DNA from: Sphingobacteriaceae bacterium
GTDB taxonomy: Bacteria; Bacteroidota; Bacteroidia; UBA7662
Assembly (NCBI GenBank): GCA_013824115.1
Contig: PNNG01000035.1
Coordinates: 32,527-96,526, forward strand
Direction of reading: 5' to 3'
DNA: 64,000 nt
Below the pieces are notes generated by a model, which saw only the letters and a list, made by a program, of their open reading frames with translations, made no database searches and was not told where the DNA came from. Below are positions 25,364 through 34,881 of this stretch, in pieces (the stretch's first letter is position 1; the number at the start of each line of letters is the position of its first letter). Position numbers and translations under genes: made by a program.

Positions 25364-26038
25364 TTATAAATTCAATTCGTAGTACGTCAATCTGCGTTCA
25401 TAATAATTGCAAAAAGCATAGTGCTCGTTTGCCCATGCCAGTTGGTCGATAGCCAAACCGATACCCGGAACAAATAATCGACGTAAATACAATCCGCTGT
25501 CGCAAATCGACATATGCATGCCGTTGGTGAAATAGTCATGTAGTTGCATCTCATAGGCAGGCATCGGGCGAGCCGGAAATAATATGCCATTAATCCTACC
25601 CGCAGGTAGTGCGAAGGTTTGATTGGCGCGCCCAATTGCATGGGTCACCACATATGAGTTGGGCGACTGAAAAGTGATCGTGTCGGGCATGTTGCGATTT
25701 GCCCAATACACCAAGCCATGGTGATCGACCACATGGCCCGAACTATCACGAAAAAACCAATTCCAAGCACCAATATTGAACCAAGTATCAGCCAGATGTA
25801 CATAGGTGTTTCCATTGATCACACTATCTCCAACAATGCGGATGGTGTCTGGTCTTCCAAATGGGGTAGCAATACCGTTGCTATCTACTTTAAAGATGTC
25901 GTATACATAGTACGAACCCATTCCTGTCCTTAAGATAGGCGCATTGGGCGCACCTGGGCTAAATGGTGTTCGAGGTGTTTCTTTTTGGCATGATACAATG
26001 CCCGAAATTAAAAGGAGGAACAACAGTTGCTGTCGCAT
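25364..26038 (-). CDS. Lipoprotein of unknown function
   Basis: 224 residues, signal peptide with lipobox (MRQQLLFLLLISGIVSCQKE, Cys17). The mature part has regular strands with many aromatic residues (YYVYDIFKVDSNG, WNWFFRDSSGHVVDHHG) and no family I recognise. Lies in an AT-richer patch with the two lipocalin-like lipoprotein genes; separate transcription unit because of the 145-base gap. Confidence 0.7.
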   Translation of the reverse strand: MRQQLLFLLLISGIVSCQKETPRTPFSPGAPNAPILRTGMGSYYVYDIFKVDSNGIATPFGRPDTIRIVGDSVINGNTYVHLADTWFNIGAWNWFFRDSSGHVVDHHGLVYWANRNMPDTITFQSPNSYVVTHAIGRANQTFALPAGRINGILFPARPMPAYEMQLHDYFTNGMHMSICDSGLYLRRLFVPGIGLAIDQLAWANEHYAFCNYYERRLTYYELNL

Positions 26039-26248
26039 TCGAATTGTTTAAACCAAACAAACGCTTTCTTGTGCTTTTTAGTGTTCAAGCAATACGCTTT
26101 GCTTGCAGTTATCTCACTTTGACAATAAAAAGTCCGCGGTTTAGCGTATACGGCTACCTTTAAAATAACCGTAAACGCTGTTTTCGTTTTCCTTGTGAAA
26201 AAAGCAGAGAAGTCAGCCACCGGTGAAAGCCTCCCTGCATCTTTTCAA

Positions 26249-27028
26249 TCAACCCCTAAACTTCGGTGCCCGCTTCTCTAAAAACGCCTGCGTCCCTTCT
26301 CTGAATTCAGGGGTTTGGAAGAGCGATCCGAAAGTTTCAATTTCGTTTTCAAAGCCGTTTTCCTCCATATCGTAATAGTCGTTCACCAAAGCAATGCAGT
26401 GGGCCACGGCAACCGGACCTTTGGTGGCAATTTTGTTCAAAATTTCGAGGCCTTTGGCGCGCAAATCGGCCACATTTTCTACCACATGGTTCACCAATCC
26501 CAGGCGGTGAGCTTCGTCGGCCTTGATGGCATCGCCGGTAAGCAACAACTCCAGGGCCTTGGCCTTGCCAACCAATTGCACCAACCGCTGGGTGCCGGCA
26601 TAACCGGGTATGAGGCCCAAATTCACTTCAGGTTGACCAAAACGCGCGTTGCCCGAAGCTATGCGCATATGGCAAGCCATGGCGAGTTCGCAACCTCCGC
26701 CCAAGGCAAAACCGTTCACCAGTGCAATCACCGGCTTTTCGCAGTTTTCGATGCCGTTGAAAATGGCATGACCTGCTGCCGAAAGCTCGGTGCCTTGCTC
26801 TTCGTCAAAATCGGCAAACTCGCTGATGTCGGCACCAGCAGCAAAGGCCTTTTCGTCCGAACCAGTGAGCAAAATGCCCGTTACGGCATCGTCGGCAATG
26901 GCCTCGGCCATGGCGCCATCAATTTCCGCCAGGGTAAGGCGGTTGAGGGCGTTGAGTTTGTCGGGACGGTTGATGGTGATGGTGGCAATGCCGCCTTCTA
27001 CCGCGTAAAGAATGTTTTCGTAGGCCAT
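26249..27028 (-). CDS. Enoyl-CoA hydratase/isomerase family protein (crotonase-like)
   Basis: 259 residues. The crotonase fold shows the oxyanion-hole segments AGADISEFADF and ALGGGCELAMACHMRIAS, and both catalytic glutamates of typical hydratases are placed: one in CELAMACH and one in FGQPEVNLGLIPGYAGTQRL. Hydrates 2-enoyl-CoA in beta-oxidation or butyrate-type metabolism. I chose ATG 27028 (MAYENILYAVEGG), two codons inside the longest frame, which starts with GTG. No other fatty-acid gene adjacent. Confidence 0.9.
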   Translation of the reverse strand: MAYENILYAVEGGIATITINRPDKLNALNRLTLAEIDGAMAEAIADDAVTGILLTGSDEKAFAAGADISEFADFDEEQGTELSAAGHAIFNGIENCEKPVIALVNGFALGGGCELAMACHMRIASGNARFGQPEVNLGLIPGYAGTQRLVQLVGKAKALELLLTGDAIKADEAHRLGLVNHVVENVADLRAKGLEILNKIATKGPVAVAHCIALVNDYYDMEENGFENEIETFGSLFQTPEFREGTQAFLEKRAPKFRG

Positions 27029-27299
27029 GGCCACTTGGTTTTATGTTGCTATTGCTTGAAAATTTAACCGCAGAGAACGCAGAGAAAATTTATGGATGGG
27101 TATGCAAAACGAGCCTTGGTAGGTACGGTTGACACATGAAAATGTGGATGCGCCCTTTCGGTTGCGCTTAGGCTGCAAATGAAAAGCTGCACGCATGGCC
27201 TGAGATAGCGGAGGCGTTTGGCCTTCGCTGATTCGCAGCTCGGCCGGAGTACGCAGAGCTTGGCTAATAGTCATCGAGCTTATCATGCAAATCCTATGG

Positions 27300-27530
27300 C
27301 TACTTCTTCTTTTGCTGTTCTTCTTTTTTGGCGTCGTACTCGTCTTTCAAGGTCTTGTTCACATGGTCATCGCGATCAACCAGCTTTTTATCGGCAACGG
27401 TTTCGTCTAAAAATGCATTGATTTGGCGGATGTCCATGGTGCTTTTGATTTCACCAAACTCATTGATGGTGATGTTAAAACCATCGAGCCGCTCGTCGAG
27501 CTGGGGTTTGTTTTTGTCTTTTTTAGCCAT
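27300..27530 (-). CDS. Small highly charged protein of unknown function, linked to gltX
   Basis: 76 residues, extremely rich in Lys, Asp and Glu, ending in KKEEQQKKK. The central part (FNITINEFGEIKSTMDIRQINAFLDE) looks folded and conserved; I believe similar small proteins occur beside or near gltX in other Bacteroidota, but this is memory rather than a search. Its start overlaps the gltX stop by eight bases, so it is translated from the same message. Function unknown. Confidence 0.75.
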   Translation of the reverse strand: MAKKDKNKPQLDERLDGFNITINEFGEIKSTMDIRQINAFLDETVADKKLVDRDDHVNKTLKDEYDAKKEEQQKKK

Positions 27531-29055
27531 GACCTAAGGTATTGAGGGCGGCTGCCAGTCGCGCCACAATTTGATCGCGGCCCAGCAAGGCGGTGAGTTC
27601 AAAAATAGCCGGACCAGCACCCTGTCCGCTGATGGCCAAACGGTAAGCCTGCATCAACTGTCCGGGTTTGAGTTCCATGGCCGTAGCCGTTTCGTTAAAA
27701 ATGGCTTCGCAGCTGGCAGCATCCCAACTATTCAAACCGGCAAAGGCCGCCTGTAGTTTTTCGATGAAGGCAGGAACCGGTGCTTTCCAACGCTTGGCCA
27801 CCACTTCTTCATCGTAGGTAGTGGGTGCTTCAAAGAAGTACTGGCTCATTTTGTAAAAGTCGCCCACCAAAGTCATGCGCTCGTTCATAAGGCGGATGGC
27901 TTCGGTGAGAAAATCCATGTCTACCATGTGACCAGCAGCCAACACTTGTGGCACCACCATTTCGGCCAATTCGGCATGGGGACGATTGCGGAGGTACTGC
28001 TGGTTGAACCAGTTCAATTTGGTGAAATCGTAACGGGCACCGTGTTTGTTCACGCGCTCAAGGCTGAAGGCTTGCACCAGCTCTTCGAGACTAAATATCT
28101 CACGGTTATCGCCGGGATTCCAGCCCAATAAGGCCAAAAAGTTCACATATGCCTCCGGGAAATAACCCGATTCGCGGTAACCCAAGGTGGTTTCGCCGGT
28201 TTCGGGGCTCGTCCAGTTGATGGCGTAAAAGGGCAATCCCAAACGGTCGCCATCGCGTTTGCTCAGCTTGCCGTCGCCATCGGGCTTGAGCAACAAAGGC
28301 AGGTGTGCAAACTGCGGCATCACGGCCTCCCAGCCGAAGGCCTGATACAGCAAAACGTGCAAAGGCGTGCTGGGCAGCCACTCTTCACCGCGAATCACGT
28401 GGGTGATTTTCATCAAATAATCGTCTACCACATTGGCGAGGTGATACGTGGGCATGCCATCGCTTTTGAAAAGCACTTTGTCGTCGAGCTGCGAGGTGTT
28501 TACCACCACCCAACTGCGGATGATGTCTTTCACACGCACTTCCTCGTTGCGAGGCATTTTGAAACGGATCACATAGGGGTCGCCAGCATCCAGCCGGCGC
28601 TGCACCTCATCGGCAGGCAGACTGAGGGAATTTTTCATGTTCACCCGCGTGATGCTGTTGTATTGAGGCGAAGCTACGTTGGCCTTTTTGAGGCGCTCGC
28701 GCATTTCTTCGAGCTCTTCTTCGGTATCGAAAGCGTAATAGGCATGACCGGCCGCAATTAACTGATCGGCATACTGGCGGTACATGGCCTTGCGCTCGCT
28801 CTGGCGGTAGGGACCGTGCGGACCACCCACGTGCACGCCTTCGTCGAACTTCATGCCGCACCACTCCAGCGATTCGATGATGAACTGCTCGGCACCAGGC
28901 ACAAAGCGGGTTTGGTCGGTGTCTTCTATGCGAAGTATAAAGGTGCCGCCAGTTTGCCGGGCGAGCAGGTAGTTAAAAAGGGCGGTACGAACGCCACCGG
29001 GGTGCAAAGGACCGGTAGGGCTGGGCGCAAATCGAACGCGAACGGGAGTACTCAT
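27523..29055 (-). CDS. gltX: Glutamate--tRNA ligase
   Basis: 510 residues, usual length. Class I signatures are intact: the HIGH-type motif in RFAPSPTGPLHPGGVRTALFN and the KMSKS-type motif in GKLSKRDGDR, with GEEWLPSTPLHVLLYQAFGW before it. The discriminating residues for glutamate versus glutamine are not judged here. Charges tRNA-Glu; in organisms without GlnRS it may also charge tRNA-Gln. A -7 promoter element lies 15 bases upstream. Confidence 0.97.
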   Translation of the reverse strand: MSTPVRVRFAPSPTGPLHPGGVRTALFNYLLARQTGGTFILRIEDTDQTRFVPGAEQFIIESLEWCGMKFDEGVHVGGPHGPYRQSERKAMYRQYADQLIAAGHAYYAFDTEEELEEMRERLKKANVASPQYNSITRVNMKNSLSLPADEVQRRLDAGDPYVIRFKMPRNEEVRVKDIIRSWVVVNTSQLDDKVLFKSDGMPTYHLANVVDDYLMKITHVIRGEEWLPSTPLHVLLYQAFGWEAVMPQFAHLPLLLKPDGDGKLSKRDGDRLGLPFYAINWTSPETGETTLGYRESGYFPEAYVNFLALLGWNPGDNREIFSLEELVQAFSLERVNKHGARYDFTKLNWFNQQYLRNRPHAELAEMVVPQVLAAGHMVDMDFLTEAIRLMNERMTLVGDFYKMSQYFFEAPTTYDEEVVAKRWKAPVPAFIEKLQAAFAGLNSWDAASCEAIFNETATAMELKPGQLMQAYRLAISGQGAGPAIFELTALLGRDQIVARLAAALNTLGHG

Positions 29056-29069
29056 CTCAAAAATTTGTG

Positions 29070-29077
29070 CAAAGATA
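29070..29077 (-). promoter_or_regulatory. Candidate -7 element of gltX
   Basis: Minus-strand TATCTTTG matches TAnnTTTG exactly and lies 15 bases before the gltX start. No -33 TTTG at the proper distance was found, so the call is weak. Confidence 0.35.
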
Positions 29078-29308
29078 CGGAAAGCAGTGGCAAGGAGGTG
29101 GATATGAACTTGCTACACGTGTCGCCCCAACAGAAAACCAAAAAATTTTGGTATAGGCACAAAAACGCTTGAAAAGCCTTGACTTTTTTGGGTACACCCG
29201 AAAAATCTACAACGCTTCTCAGCCCCAAGCTAGGTTTATTCGAAAGCTCGTTTTTTGAATAGCTTGATTAAATGCACGATAGGTGTCATTTTTGCGTTCC
29301 TCATACTC

Positions 29309-29677
29309 ATGTCGCGAAAAATCGCCCATTTCTGCTGCTATTTGTGGATGTTACTGGTGCTCAACACCATGTTTCAGCGGGTATTTGGCACCGGCATGCA
29401 GCCACTCGAAGACCCCGTAAATTCGCTGAGCGAATTGGTACTTGAAGAGGTGTTGGGTTTGGAGGATGGCATGTCGACCGACGAACAAAGCGAAGACACG
29501 CGCCGCATGAAAAGCTCGAGCCCGTTGGTTTGGCATGTTGCGGTTTTAGAAACGCTTTCATTGAATATTCCTGGGCTGATTATCTCTACCAAGGCTTTGC
29601 ATCCTGCCGCCTATTTGCCCGAAAACAACAGTGAGGTATTGCTTCCTCCCCCCGATGTGCAGGCCTATTCCGCCTGA
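29309..29677 (+). CDS. Small exported protein of unknown function
   Basis: 122 residues from ATG 29309. The N-terminus MSRKIAHFCCYLWMLLVLNTMF is a signal- or anchor-like hydrophobic stretch. The rest is acidic in the middle (LEEVLGLEDGMSTDEQSEDTRR) and ends with a Pro-rich tail, with no recognised domain. It is followed after 32 bases by the barrel gene at 29710, so the two are probably an operon. Similar small partners may precede that barrel in other Bacteroidota, but I cannot verify it. Confidence 0.6.
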   Translation: MSRKIAHFCCYLWMLLVLNTMFQRVFGTGMQPLEDPVNSLSELVLEEVLGLEDGMSTDEQSEDTRRMKSSSPLVWHVAVLETLSLNIPGLIISTKALHPAAYLPENNSEVLLPPPDVQAYSA

Positions 29678-29709
29678 TTTTTTACACATCCGTTTTCTAA
29701 AAAGCAAAA

Positions 29710-30573
29710 ATGACTCAAATCATCAAATGGGGCGGCACGCTTGTGGCCTGCTGCCTGTCGGTAATTGTATGGGGACAAATCTATGCCCCAGAGGATTCCC
29801 TCCACTTTCCCATCGAAAAAAGCCTGCCAGCCAAAGTGCTGCATGCCGAACCGCTATACATCGACCTCATCCGCGACCTGGGAGCCCGCAAGGGCGAACG
29901 CGAATGGAACGTAGGTGCCGCCACTGTGGATCGATTGCGGTTCGACCGCTATGAAGCGCTCATCGAATATGAATGGGCCCCGCGCGACCGATTGGGACTG
30001 GAAATAGAGCTACCGCTCACGTTTTACGGTCCGGTTACAGCCCGGCTTGATTCTGTGAAGCCATCCAACCGAATCGAATCGCTCAAAACCGCTGCGCAAT
30101 GGAGCTTTTGGGTTTCGCCCCAACACAAAACCACCCTGGCATTGGGCTACATCAATGAACTCGAACTCACCGATTTGAACCGCATGAGAAGCGGTCCGTT
30201 TTTTACGGGCAATACCTTCAACCCGTTTTTGGTGGCGGCCAAGCGCTTGAGCCAAAACTGGCACAGTTCGGTGTATACAGGTCCGCAATTTACTTTACGC
30301 TTTAAGGATGGGAACTGGGACCGCCGCTATGAACTACACGCCAACCTGCACTATATGCTTTCGGGTACCCGCAATTTTGTGGGCTTAGAAGTGAACCAGT
30401 ATTTCGGGAAGGCAGGTCATGACATCCGTTTGAGGCCTCAGATGCGCTTGGAAATCAACGACCATTTTCTGGTAGGGATTGTGGCCGGTATTCCGGTGAG
30501 CACACGCGAAGAAGGCTTAAGCAGCTTCATCAGGCTCATTTACGAGCCTCCGCATAAAAAGAAAAAGGTTTAA
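29710..30573 (+). CDS. Outer-membrane barrel-like protein with conserved HAEPLYIDLIRDLGARKGE motif
   Basis: 287 residues; a signal peptide (KWGGTLVACCLSVIVWGQ) is followed by the very conserved N-terminal block LHAEPLYIDLIRDLGARKGE and then WNVGAA, after which the protein becomes a strand-rich outer-membrane barrel (YEWAPRDRLGLEIELPLTFY, LALGYINELEL). I recognise this block from a widespread Bacteroidota family sometimes mis-annotated as phosphoribosylformylglycinamidine synthase; the true role is unknown. Ends four bases into the convergent EamA gene. Confidence 0.7.
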   Translation: MTQIIKWGGTLVACCLSVIVWGQIYAPEDSLHFPIEKSLPAKVLHAEPLYIDLIRDLGARKGEREWNVGAATVDRLRFDRYEALIEYEWAPRDRLGLEIELPLTFYGPVTARLDSVKPSNRIESLKTAAQWSFWVSPQHKTTLALGYINELELTDLNRMRSGPFFTGNTFNPFLVAAKRLSQNWHSSVYTGPQFTLRFKDGNWDRRYELHANLHYMLSGTRNFVGLEVNQYFGKAGHDIRLRPQMRLEINDHFLVGIVAGIPVSTREEGLSSFIRLIYEPPHKKKKV

Positions 30574-31454
30574 ATCTTGCGCTTGCGATTTACCAACCAA
30601 ATGCCCAGCAGGATGCAGCCCATGCCTGCCAGGTGGGTCCAGCCCAGGGTTTCTCCATCCAAAAAGCCCCAAAAAAGCGCCACAATGGGCATGAGGTAGG
30701 TAGTGGTGGAGGCAAATACAGGGCCGCTGGTTTGAATGAGCCGGTTAAAGGCAATCAAACTGGCGGCCGAGCCCACCAAGCCCAAAATGGAGAGGTAGCC
30801 AACGGCCTCCCAAGCGCCTGGCAAGTCCAAGCGGCTGGTAAAATCGGTGCTGAACAGCAAAACCGAAGCGGGAATGCCTGCCAACACCAGAGGCACGGCA
30901 GCGGTCACCACCGGTTTCATATCGTTCAGATAACGTCCTACCGTATTCACGCTGATGCCATACATGAGGGTTGCCAAAACCACCAGAAGTCCCCATGCCC
31001 AATTGGGGTCGTACATGCCATTGCCTTTGAGCAAAATGAGGAAAAGTGCCCCTGCAAAGCCCACAGCTACACCCAAAGCCTTGTTCTTTTGGAAAGGATA
31101 GCCAAAAATGAGCACACCCAACAGCAAAGTAAACAAGGGCGTCAAGGCATTCAATGCTCCTGCTGTTGAACTACTCAGGTGGGTTTGAGCGGTTGAAAAA
31201 AGGAAGGCAGGGATGCCATTGCCTACCAAGCCCACAATGGCAAAGTACTTCAACCTACTCCATAGCGGCCTGCGAAAATGCCTGAATACCACGGGCAATA
31301 GGGCGGCAGCGGCAATGGTCAACCTGAAGGCGCCCACTTGCACCGGCGAGAATACCTCTAAACCGCGTTTCATGAGGATGAATGAGCTGCCCCAAATGAA
31401 TGAGAGCACCAATAATATGGCGATGGGCAAAAAGGGATGGTGCTTATTTTCCAT
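30570..31454 (-). CDS. DMT superfamily transporter (EamA family)
   Basis: 294 residues with ten hydrophobic segments in two EamA repeats: the first begins LVLSFIWGSSFILMKRGLEV and contains the conserved P/F-R-L block FRLTIAAAALL, the second begins WGLLVVLATLMYGISVNTVG and ends LGIWLVNRKRKI. Family members export amino acids, metabolites or nucleotide sugars; the substrate here cannot be told. Divergent from the subtilase gene. Confidence 0.9.
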   Translation of the reverse strand: MENKHHPFLPIAILLVLSFIWGSSFILMKRGLEVFSPVQVGAFRLTIAAAALLPVVFRHFRRPLWSRLKYFAIVGLVGNGIPAFLFSTAQTHLSSSTAGALNALTPLFTLLLGVLIFGYPFQKNKALGVAVGFAGALFLILLKGNGMYDPNWAWGLLVVLATLMYGISVNTVGRYLNDMKPVVTAAVPLVLAGIPASVLLFSTDFTSRLDLPGAWEAVGYLSILGLVGSAASLIAFNRLIQTSGPVFASTTTYLMPIVALFWGFLDGETLGWTHLAGMGCILLGIWLVNRKRKI

Positions 31455-31569
31455 GGCAAAAGCAGCACAAAGATGGGTTTTTTAGACGCATGGCCTGTAA
31501 AAATGTGGTCCTTCACAATCGATTACAATCAAAATGCGGTAAAAGTGTACCTTTAATAATCGATTGATT

Positions 31570-34161
31570 ATGAAAAAGTTGTTTTGGTTGTGTTTGCTGC
31601 TGAGCGGGTTGCAAACCAACGCCCAGTTAATGGTGGAAGAAGATGTCCGCTTGGCCTTGCGCCAGTTGGCCGAAAAACAAGAAAGCTACCTCCCTGTGGT
31701 ACTGGTCTTTCACAACCAATACCATTTCGACAGTTTGGCCATGCTTTTTGAACACGAACAGGCCGACAAACACCGTCGCGTTACCACTGTGCTACGCGAA
31801 GGTCAATACCACCACGACCAAACCTTGGCGCCCTGGCTCACAGCCTTAGCTGCTTGGGAAGAAGCCCAGTTGTTGCGCAACCGCAAGGGCAGCTGGATGA
31901 TTAACGCCCTCTTTTTTGAGATGAAACCGGCTTTACTTGCCCAACTCGAGCAGCTGAACCTACCCGCACACCTGCAACACCTACCAGTATTTGAAATTTT
32001 TCAGCCCGGCTACCGTGTAAGCGATGCCTCCCCCGAAGCACTCAATGCCGCAGAACCAGGCTTGCGTACCATCAAGGCCAATTTCATGTGGCAACTGGGC
32101 TACAGCGGTCTCGGACAAATGGCCTATGTGTACGATTCTGGTACCCGCACCGAACACCCTGCCTTACGCGAGCAGCATCTCGCCAACCGTTTTAGCCTCA
32201 GCTGGGCCTGGCGCTCGTTTCATGGCAATGTGCTGCCTACCGACCGCGACGAAGAGCATGGCACCCACGTAGCCGGCACCATTTTAGGACTCGAAAAAGC
32301 CAACAACGATACCGTTGGCGTTGCCCCGGCAGCTTATTTTATCAGCAACGACATCATTCCCAGCGGAGCTCTCAACGGAACCATCATCGTTGATGCGTAT
32401 CAGTATGCACTCAATCCCGACGGCAACGCTTCCACCACCTTCGACGTTCCAGATGTGATCAACAATTCATGGGGCGGAACAGCTTCTCAGTTTTTGTGCA
32501 ACTTTATGAGTGGTACTTTTGCCGCACTCGAAGCAGCAGGCATAGGCAATATTTATGCAGCAGGCAACGATGGTCCCAATCCATCTACTGTGGGTCTGTA
32601 TGGCGCTGTGGCGGCCGACAGTCTCCGTAATTTTTCAGTGGGCAACATCAACGCATCTACACCCGCATGGCCCATCAATTCCACTTCCAGCCGAGGACCT
32701 ACAGTATGTGCCAATAACGCCCCCTTGAACATCAAACCAGAAGTTTCGGCACCTGGCACCAATATCCGCTCATCGGTGGGCGAAAATGGCTACAGCCAAT
32801 ACACCGGCACCAGCATGGCCTCGCCTCACGTTTCGGGTGCTTATTTGTTGTTGAAAGAAGCTTTTCCAAACGCATCACCTCGCCAATTACTCAATGCACT
32901 GTATCAAACCGCTATCGACCTGGGTGATGCAGGCGAAGACAATGTGTTTGGCCGTGGCATGATTGATTTGCAAGCTGCCTACACCCGCCTTTCACAGCAA
33001 TTTACCCCTGCCGTACCCAACGCACGCCGTCGCGATTTGGCGCTACTCGGACTTGAAAACCGCCGCGATGGCAATCGCCTTTGTCAACAAGTTTTCAGTG
33101 CCCAGGAAAGAATTATTGTCAAAAATGTAGGCCGCGATACCGTCACCAATTTTACCATTCAATACGGCTACAATGCTTACAGCAGCAGCACGAGCTGGTC
33201 GGGGAACCTGCGGCCCGGACAACAAATAATCATTCCATTGACCTTACTCACGCCCTTACCAGCGGCCTTGACCGAATTCACTGCTCGGGTCATTTCTTCT
33301 GGTGCCATCGATCGCGATACCGTGAACAACTACTTTGCGGTGCGTATTCGCCGCCAAGATGGAAGCACCGTTTTTGGCAATATGGATGGTGGGGTGCACC
33401 AAAATTTTTCGAATAATGCCATTTTTGGCAATGCATGGTTCATTAACAACCTTAATAATGACGCAGTTACATGGGAAACCCACAATGTAGTGGGCCTTCC
33501 TGGCACCTTTAGCGCCATGAAAGTGCGGATGGGGGGCTACTCACCCGCAAGCGGTCAGCTTGATGAACTGGTAAGTCCCTACTTTACCCCTGCAGGCAGT
33601 GGCAACATCAATTTGCACTTCAGGATGGCCTATCGAAACCGTTCAGGCTTTAACAACGACAGTTTGGTGGTGTTGATGAGCACCGATTGTACCGTTTGGA
33701 CGGAAGTATACCGCGATGGTGGCAGCAGCATGGTGACTTACAATGTTGGCACCGAGCCCACCCAAGCCGCTCACTGGCGTACTGTGAGCATACCCAATGT
33801 ACTGCCTGCCAATACCAAGGTTTCGCTCAAATTCGTTACCCGCAATGGATTTGGCGGCAATTTATACCTCACCAACGTATCGTATGGTTGGTTGCCTTTG
33901 GGTACGGGCAACGAGGCAGCTCCGGCATTTTCGATGTATCCAAATCCTACAAATAGTCAGGTGCAAATAGATCTGGAAGCAGGCGGTGTAGCTCAGCAAC
34001 TGCTGCTCACCGATTTACAAGGCAGGGTACTACAGAAACACCAACTCAGTGCCGATAGTCGTTCATTTACCTTAGACCTTCATGCACTTCAAGCCGGATT
34101 GTTTTTGGTACAGCTACAAGGCCCGGGCGGTCGTCGGGTTGAAAAACTGGTGAAGCAGTAA
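31570..34161 (+). CDS. T9SS-secreted S8 (subtilisin-like) serine peptidase
   Basis: 863 residues from ATG 31570 (signal MKKLFWLCLLLSGLQTNAQ). Catalytic triad placed: Asp189 in AYVYDSGTRT, His230 in EEHGTHVAGT, Ser415 in GTSMASPHVSG, with the oxyanion Asn in NNSWGGTA. A long N-terminal region (25-170) is a probable propeptide, and residues ~480-770 hold an Ig-like and a lectin/MAM-like module. The C-terminus is a T9SS type A domain (FSMYPNPTNSQVQIDL ... GLFLVQLQG). Extracellular peptidase for nutrient acquisition or surface-protein processing. Confidence 0.92.
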   Translation: MKKLFWLCLLLSGLQTNAQLMVEEDVRLALRQLAEKQESYLPVVLVFHNQYHFDSLAMLFEHEQADKHRRVTTVLREGQYHHDQTLAPWLTALAAWEEAQLLRNRKGSWMINALFFEMKPALLAQLEQLNLPAHLQHLPVFEIFQPGYRVSDASPEALNAAEPGLRTIKANFMWQLGYSGLGQMAYVYDSGTRTEHPALREQHLANRFSLSWAWRSFHGNVLPTDRDEEHGTHVAGTILGLEKANNDTVGVAPAAYFISNDIIPSGALNGTIIVDAYQYALNPDGNASTTFDVPDVINNSWGGTASQFLCNFMSGTFAALEAAGIGNIYAAGNDGPNPSTVGLYGAVAADSLRNFSVGNINASTPAWPINSTSSRGPTVCANNAPLNIKPEVSAPGTNIRSSVGENGYSQYTGTSMASPHVSGAYLLLKEAFPNASPRQLLNALYQTAIDLGDAGEDNVFGRGMIDLQAAYTRLSQQFTPAVPNARRRDLALLGLENRRDGNRLCQQVFSAQERIIVKNVGRDTVTNFTIQYGYNAYSSSTSWSGNLRPGQQIIIPLTLLTPLPAALTEFTARVISSGAIDRDTVNNYFAVRIRRQDGSTVFGNMDGGVHQNFSNNAIFGNAWFINNLNNDAVTWETHNVVGLPGTFSAMKVRMGGYSPASGQLDELVSPYFTPAGSGNINLHFRMAYRNRSGFNNDSLVVLMSTDCTVWTEVYRDGGSSMVTYNVGTEPTQAAHWRTVSIPNVLPANTKVSLKFVTRNGFGGNLYLTNVSYGWLPLGTGNEAAPAFSMYPNPTNSQVQIDLEAGGVAQQLLLTDLQGRVLQKHQLSADSRSFTLDLHALQAGLFLVQLQGPGGRRVEKLVKQ

Positions 34162-34171
34162 TATACCGACC

Positions 34172-34846
34172 TCAAAATTGAGGTGCTAGACTTTCGGTTT
34201 TCAGCAGGGGACAGAGCTTATAGCGCGGGTCGTGGGTATCGGCATACATGGCTTCCAGCAGGCTGCGTACTTCGCGCAAGCCAATGCGTTCTGCCCAGGC
34301 AAAAGGCCCCTGCGGATAATTGGTGCCCAGCTGCATACCCAAATCGATATCGGCTTTGTTGGCCGTACCTTCTTGCAAGGCATAATAAGCTTCATTGATA
34401 ATCATGCAAATTACCCTGGGCGTTATCATGCCTACACGGTCGGCCACCCGCACATGGTCTATGCCCAGGCCTTGCAACTTTTCTTGCAACACCGGCAAAG
34501 CACTTTCGGTGGCTACACTCACTTCCCAAGGGGTAACCGACAAACAACCCGGCCAGGCATTGATGCCAGCCATGTGAAAGAGCGGTAAACGTACGCCCAA
34601 GCCTGCAGCCACTGCAGCCAATTGAATTTGGTTGCTGTGCAAAAAGAAAAAAGCCTGGCTTTGGGTGGCATACAAACCCAAACGCTCCGGAAAAGCGTCG
34701 AACTCCAGGTCAAAAACCAGTTCAACATCCTGCAAATCGGCGGCATTTACTGCATGGCCAGCTGGCAAAAAACGCGCTGGTAGGGCTGCAAGTGTTGCAG
34801 GAAGTTGTTGACGACGGTTTTGGGGACCAATAAAAAGTACGGACAT
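34172..34846 (-). CDS. 3-hydroxyacyl-CoA dehydrogenase-like protein with degenerate nucleotide-binding half
   Basis: 224 residues, shorter than 3-hydroxybutyryl-CoA dehydrogenase (~285). The C-terminal domain is clear: GMITPRVICMIINEAYYALQEGTA, then DIDLGMQLGTNYPQGPFAWA, the helical domain of the HAD family that binds acyl-CoA. The N-terminal ~110 residues begin MSVLFIGPQNRRQQLPATLA and lack the GxGxxG nucleotide loop and the catalytic Ser/His region in recognisable form. It may be a divergent dehydrogenase, an acyl-CoA-binding regulator, or a complex partner. Only an experiment or a structural search would tell. Confidence 0.7.
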   Translation of the reverse strand: MSVLFIGPQNRRQQLPATLAALPARFLPAGHAVNAADLQDVELVFDLEFDAFPERLGLYATQSQAFFFLHSNQIQLAAVAAGLGVRLPLFHMAGINAWPGCLSVTPWEVSVATESALPVLQEKLQGLGIDHVRVADRVGMITPRVICMIINEAYYALQEGTANKADIDLGMQLGTNYPQGPFAWAERIGLREVRSLLEAMYADTHDPRYKLCPLLKTESLAPQF

Positions 34847-34863
34847 GGCTGCTTATCTTCACG

Positions 34864-34871
34864 CAAAGATA
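34864..34871 (-). promoter_or_regulatory. Candidate -7 element of the hydroxyacyl-CoA dehydrogenase-like gene
   Basis: Minus-strand TATCTTTG (TAnnTTTG) 18 bases before the start codon, in the 35-base gap shared with the divergent RidA gene. No -33 box at the usual distance. Confidence 0.3.
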
Positions 34872-34881
34872 AACGTAGCCC

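Noticed and set aside
27041..27286. 81-residue minus-strand frame after the enoyl-CoA hydratase
   Set aside because: It covers a non-coding patch with CCGCAGAGAACGCAGAG, a short repeat I have seen in other genomes and that often creates spurious frames; no start signal or domain.
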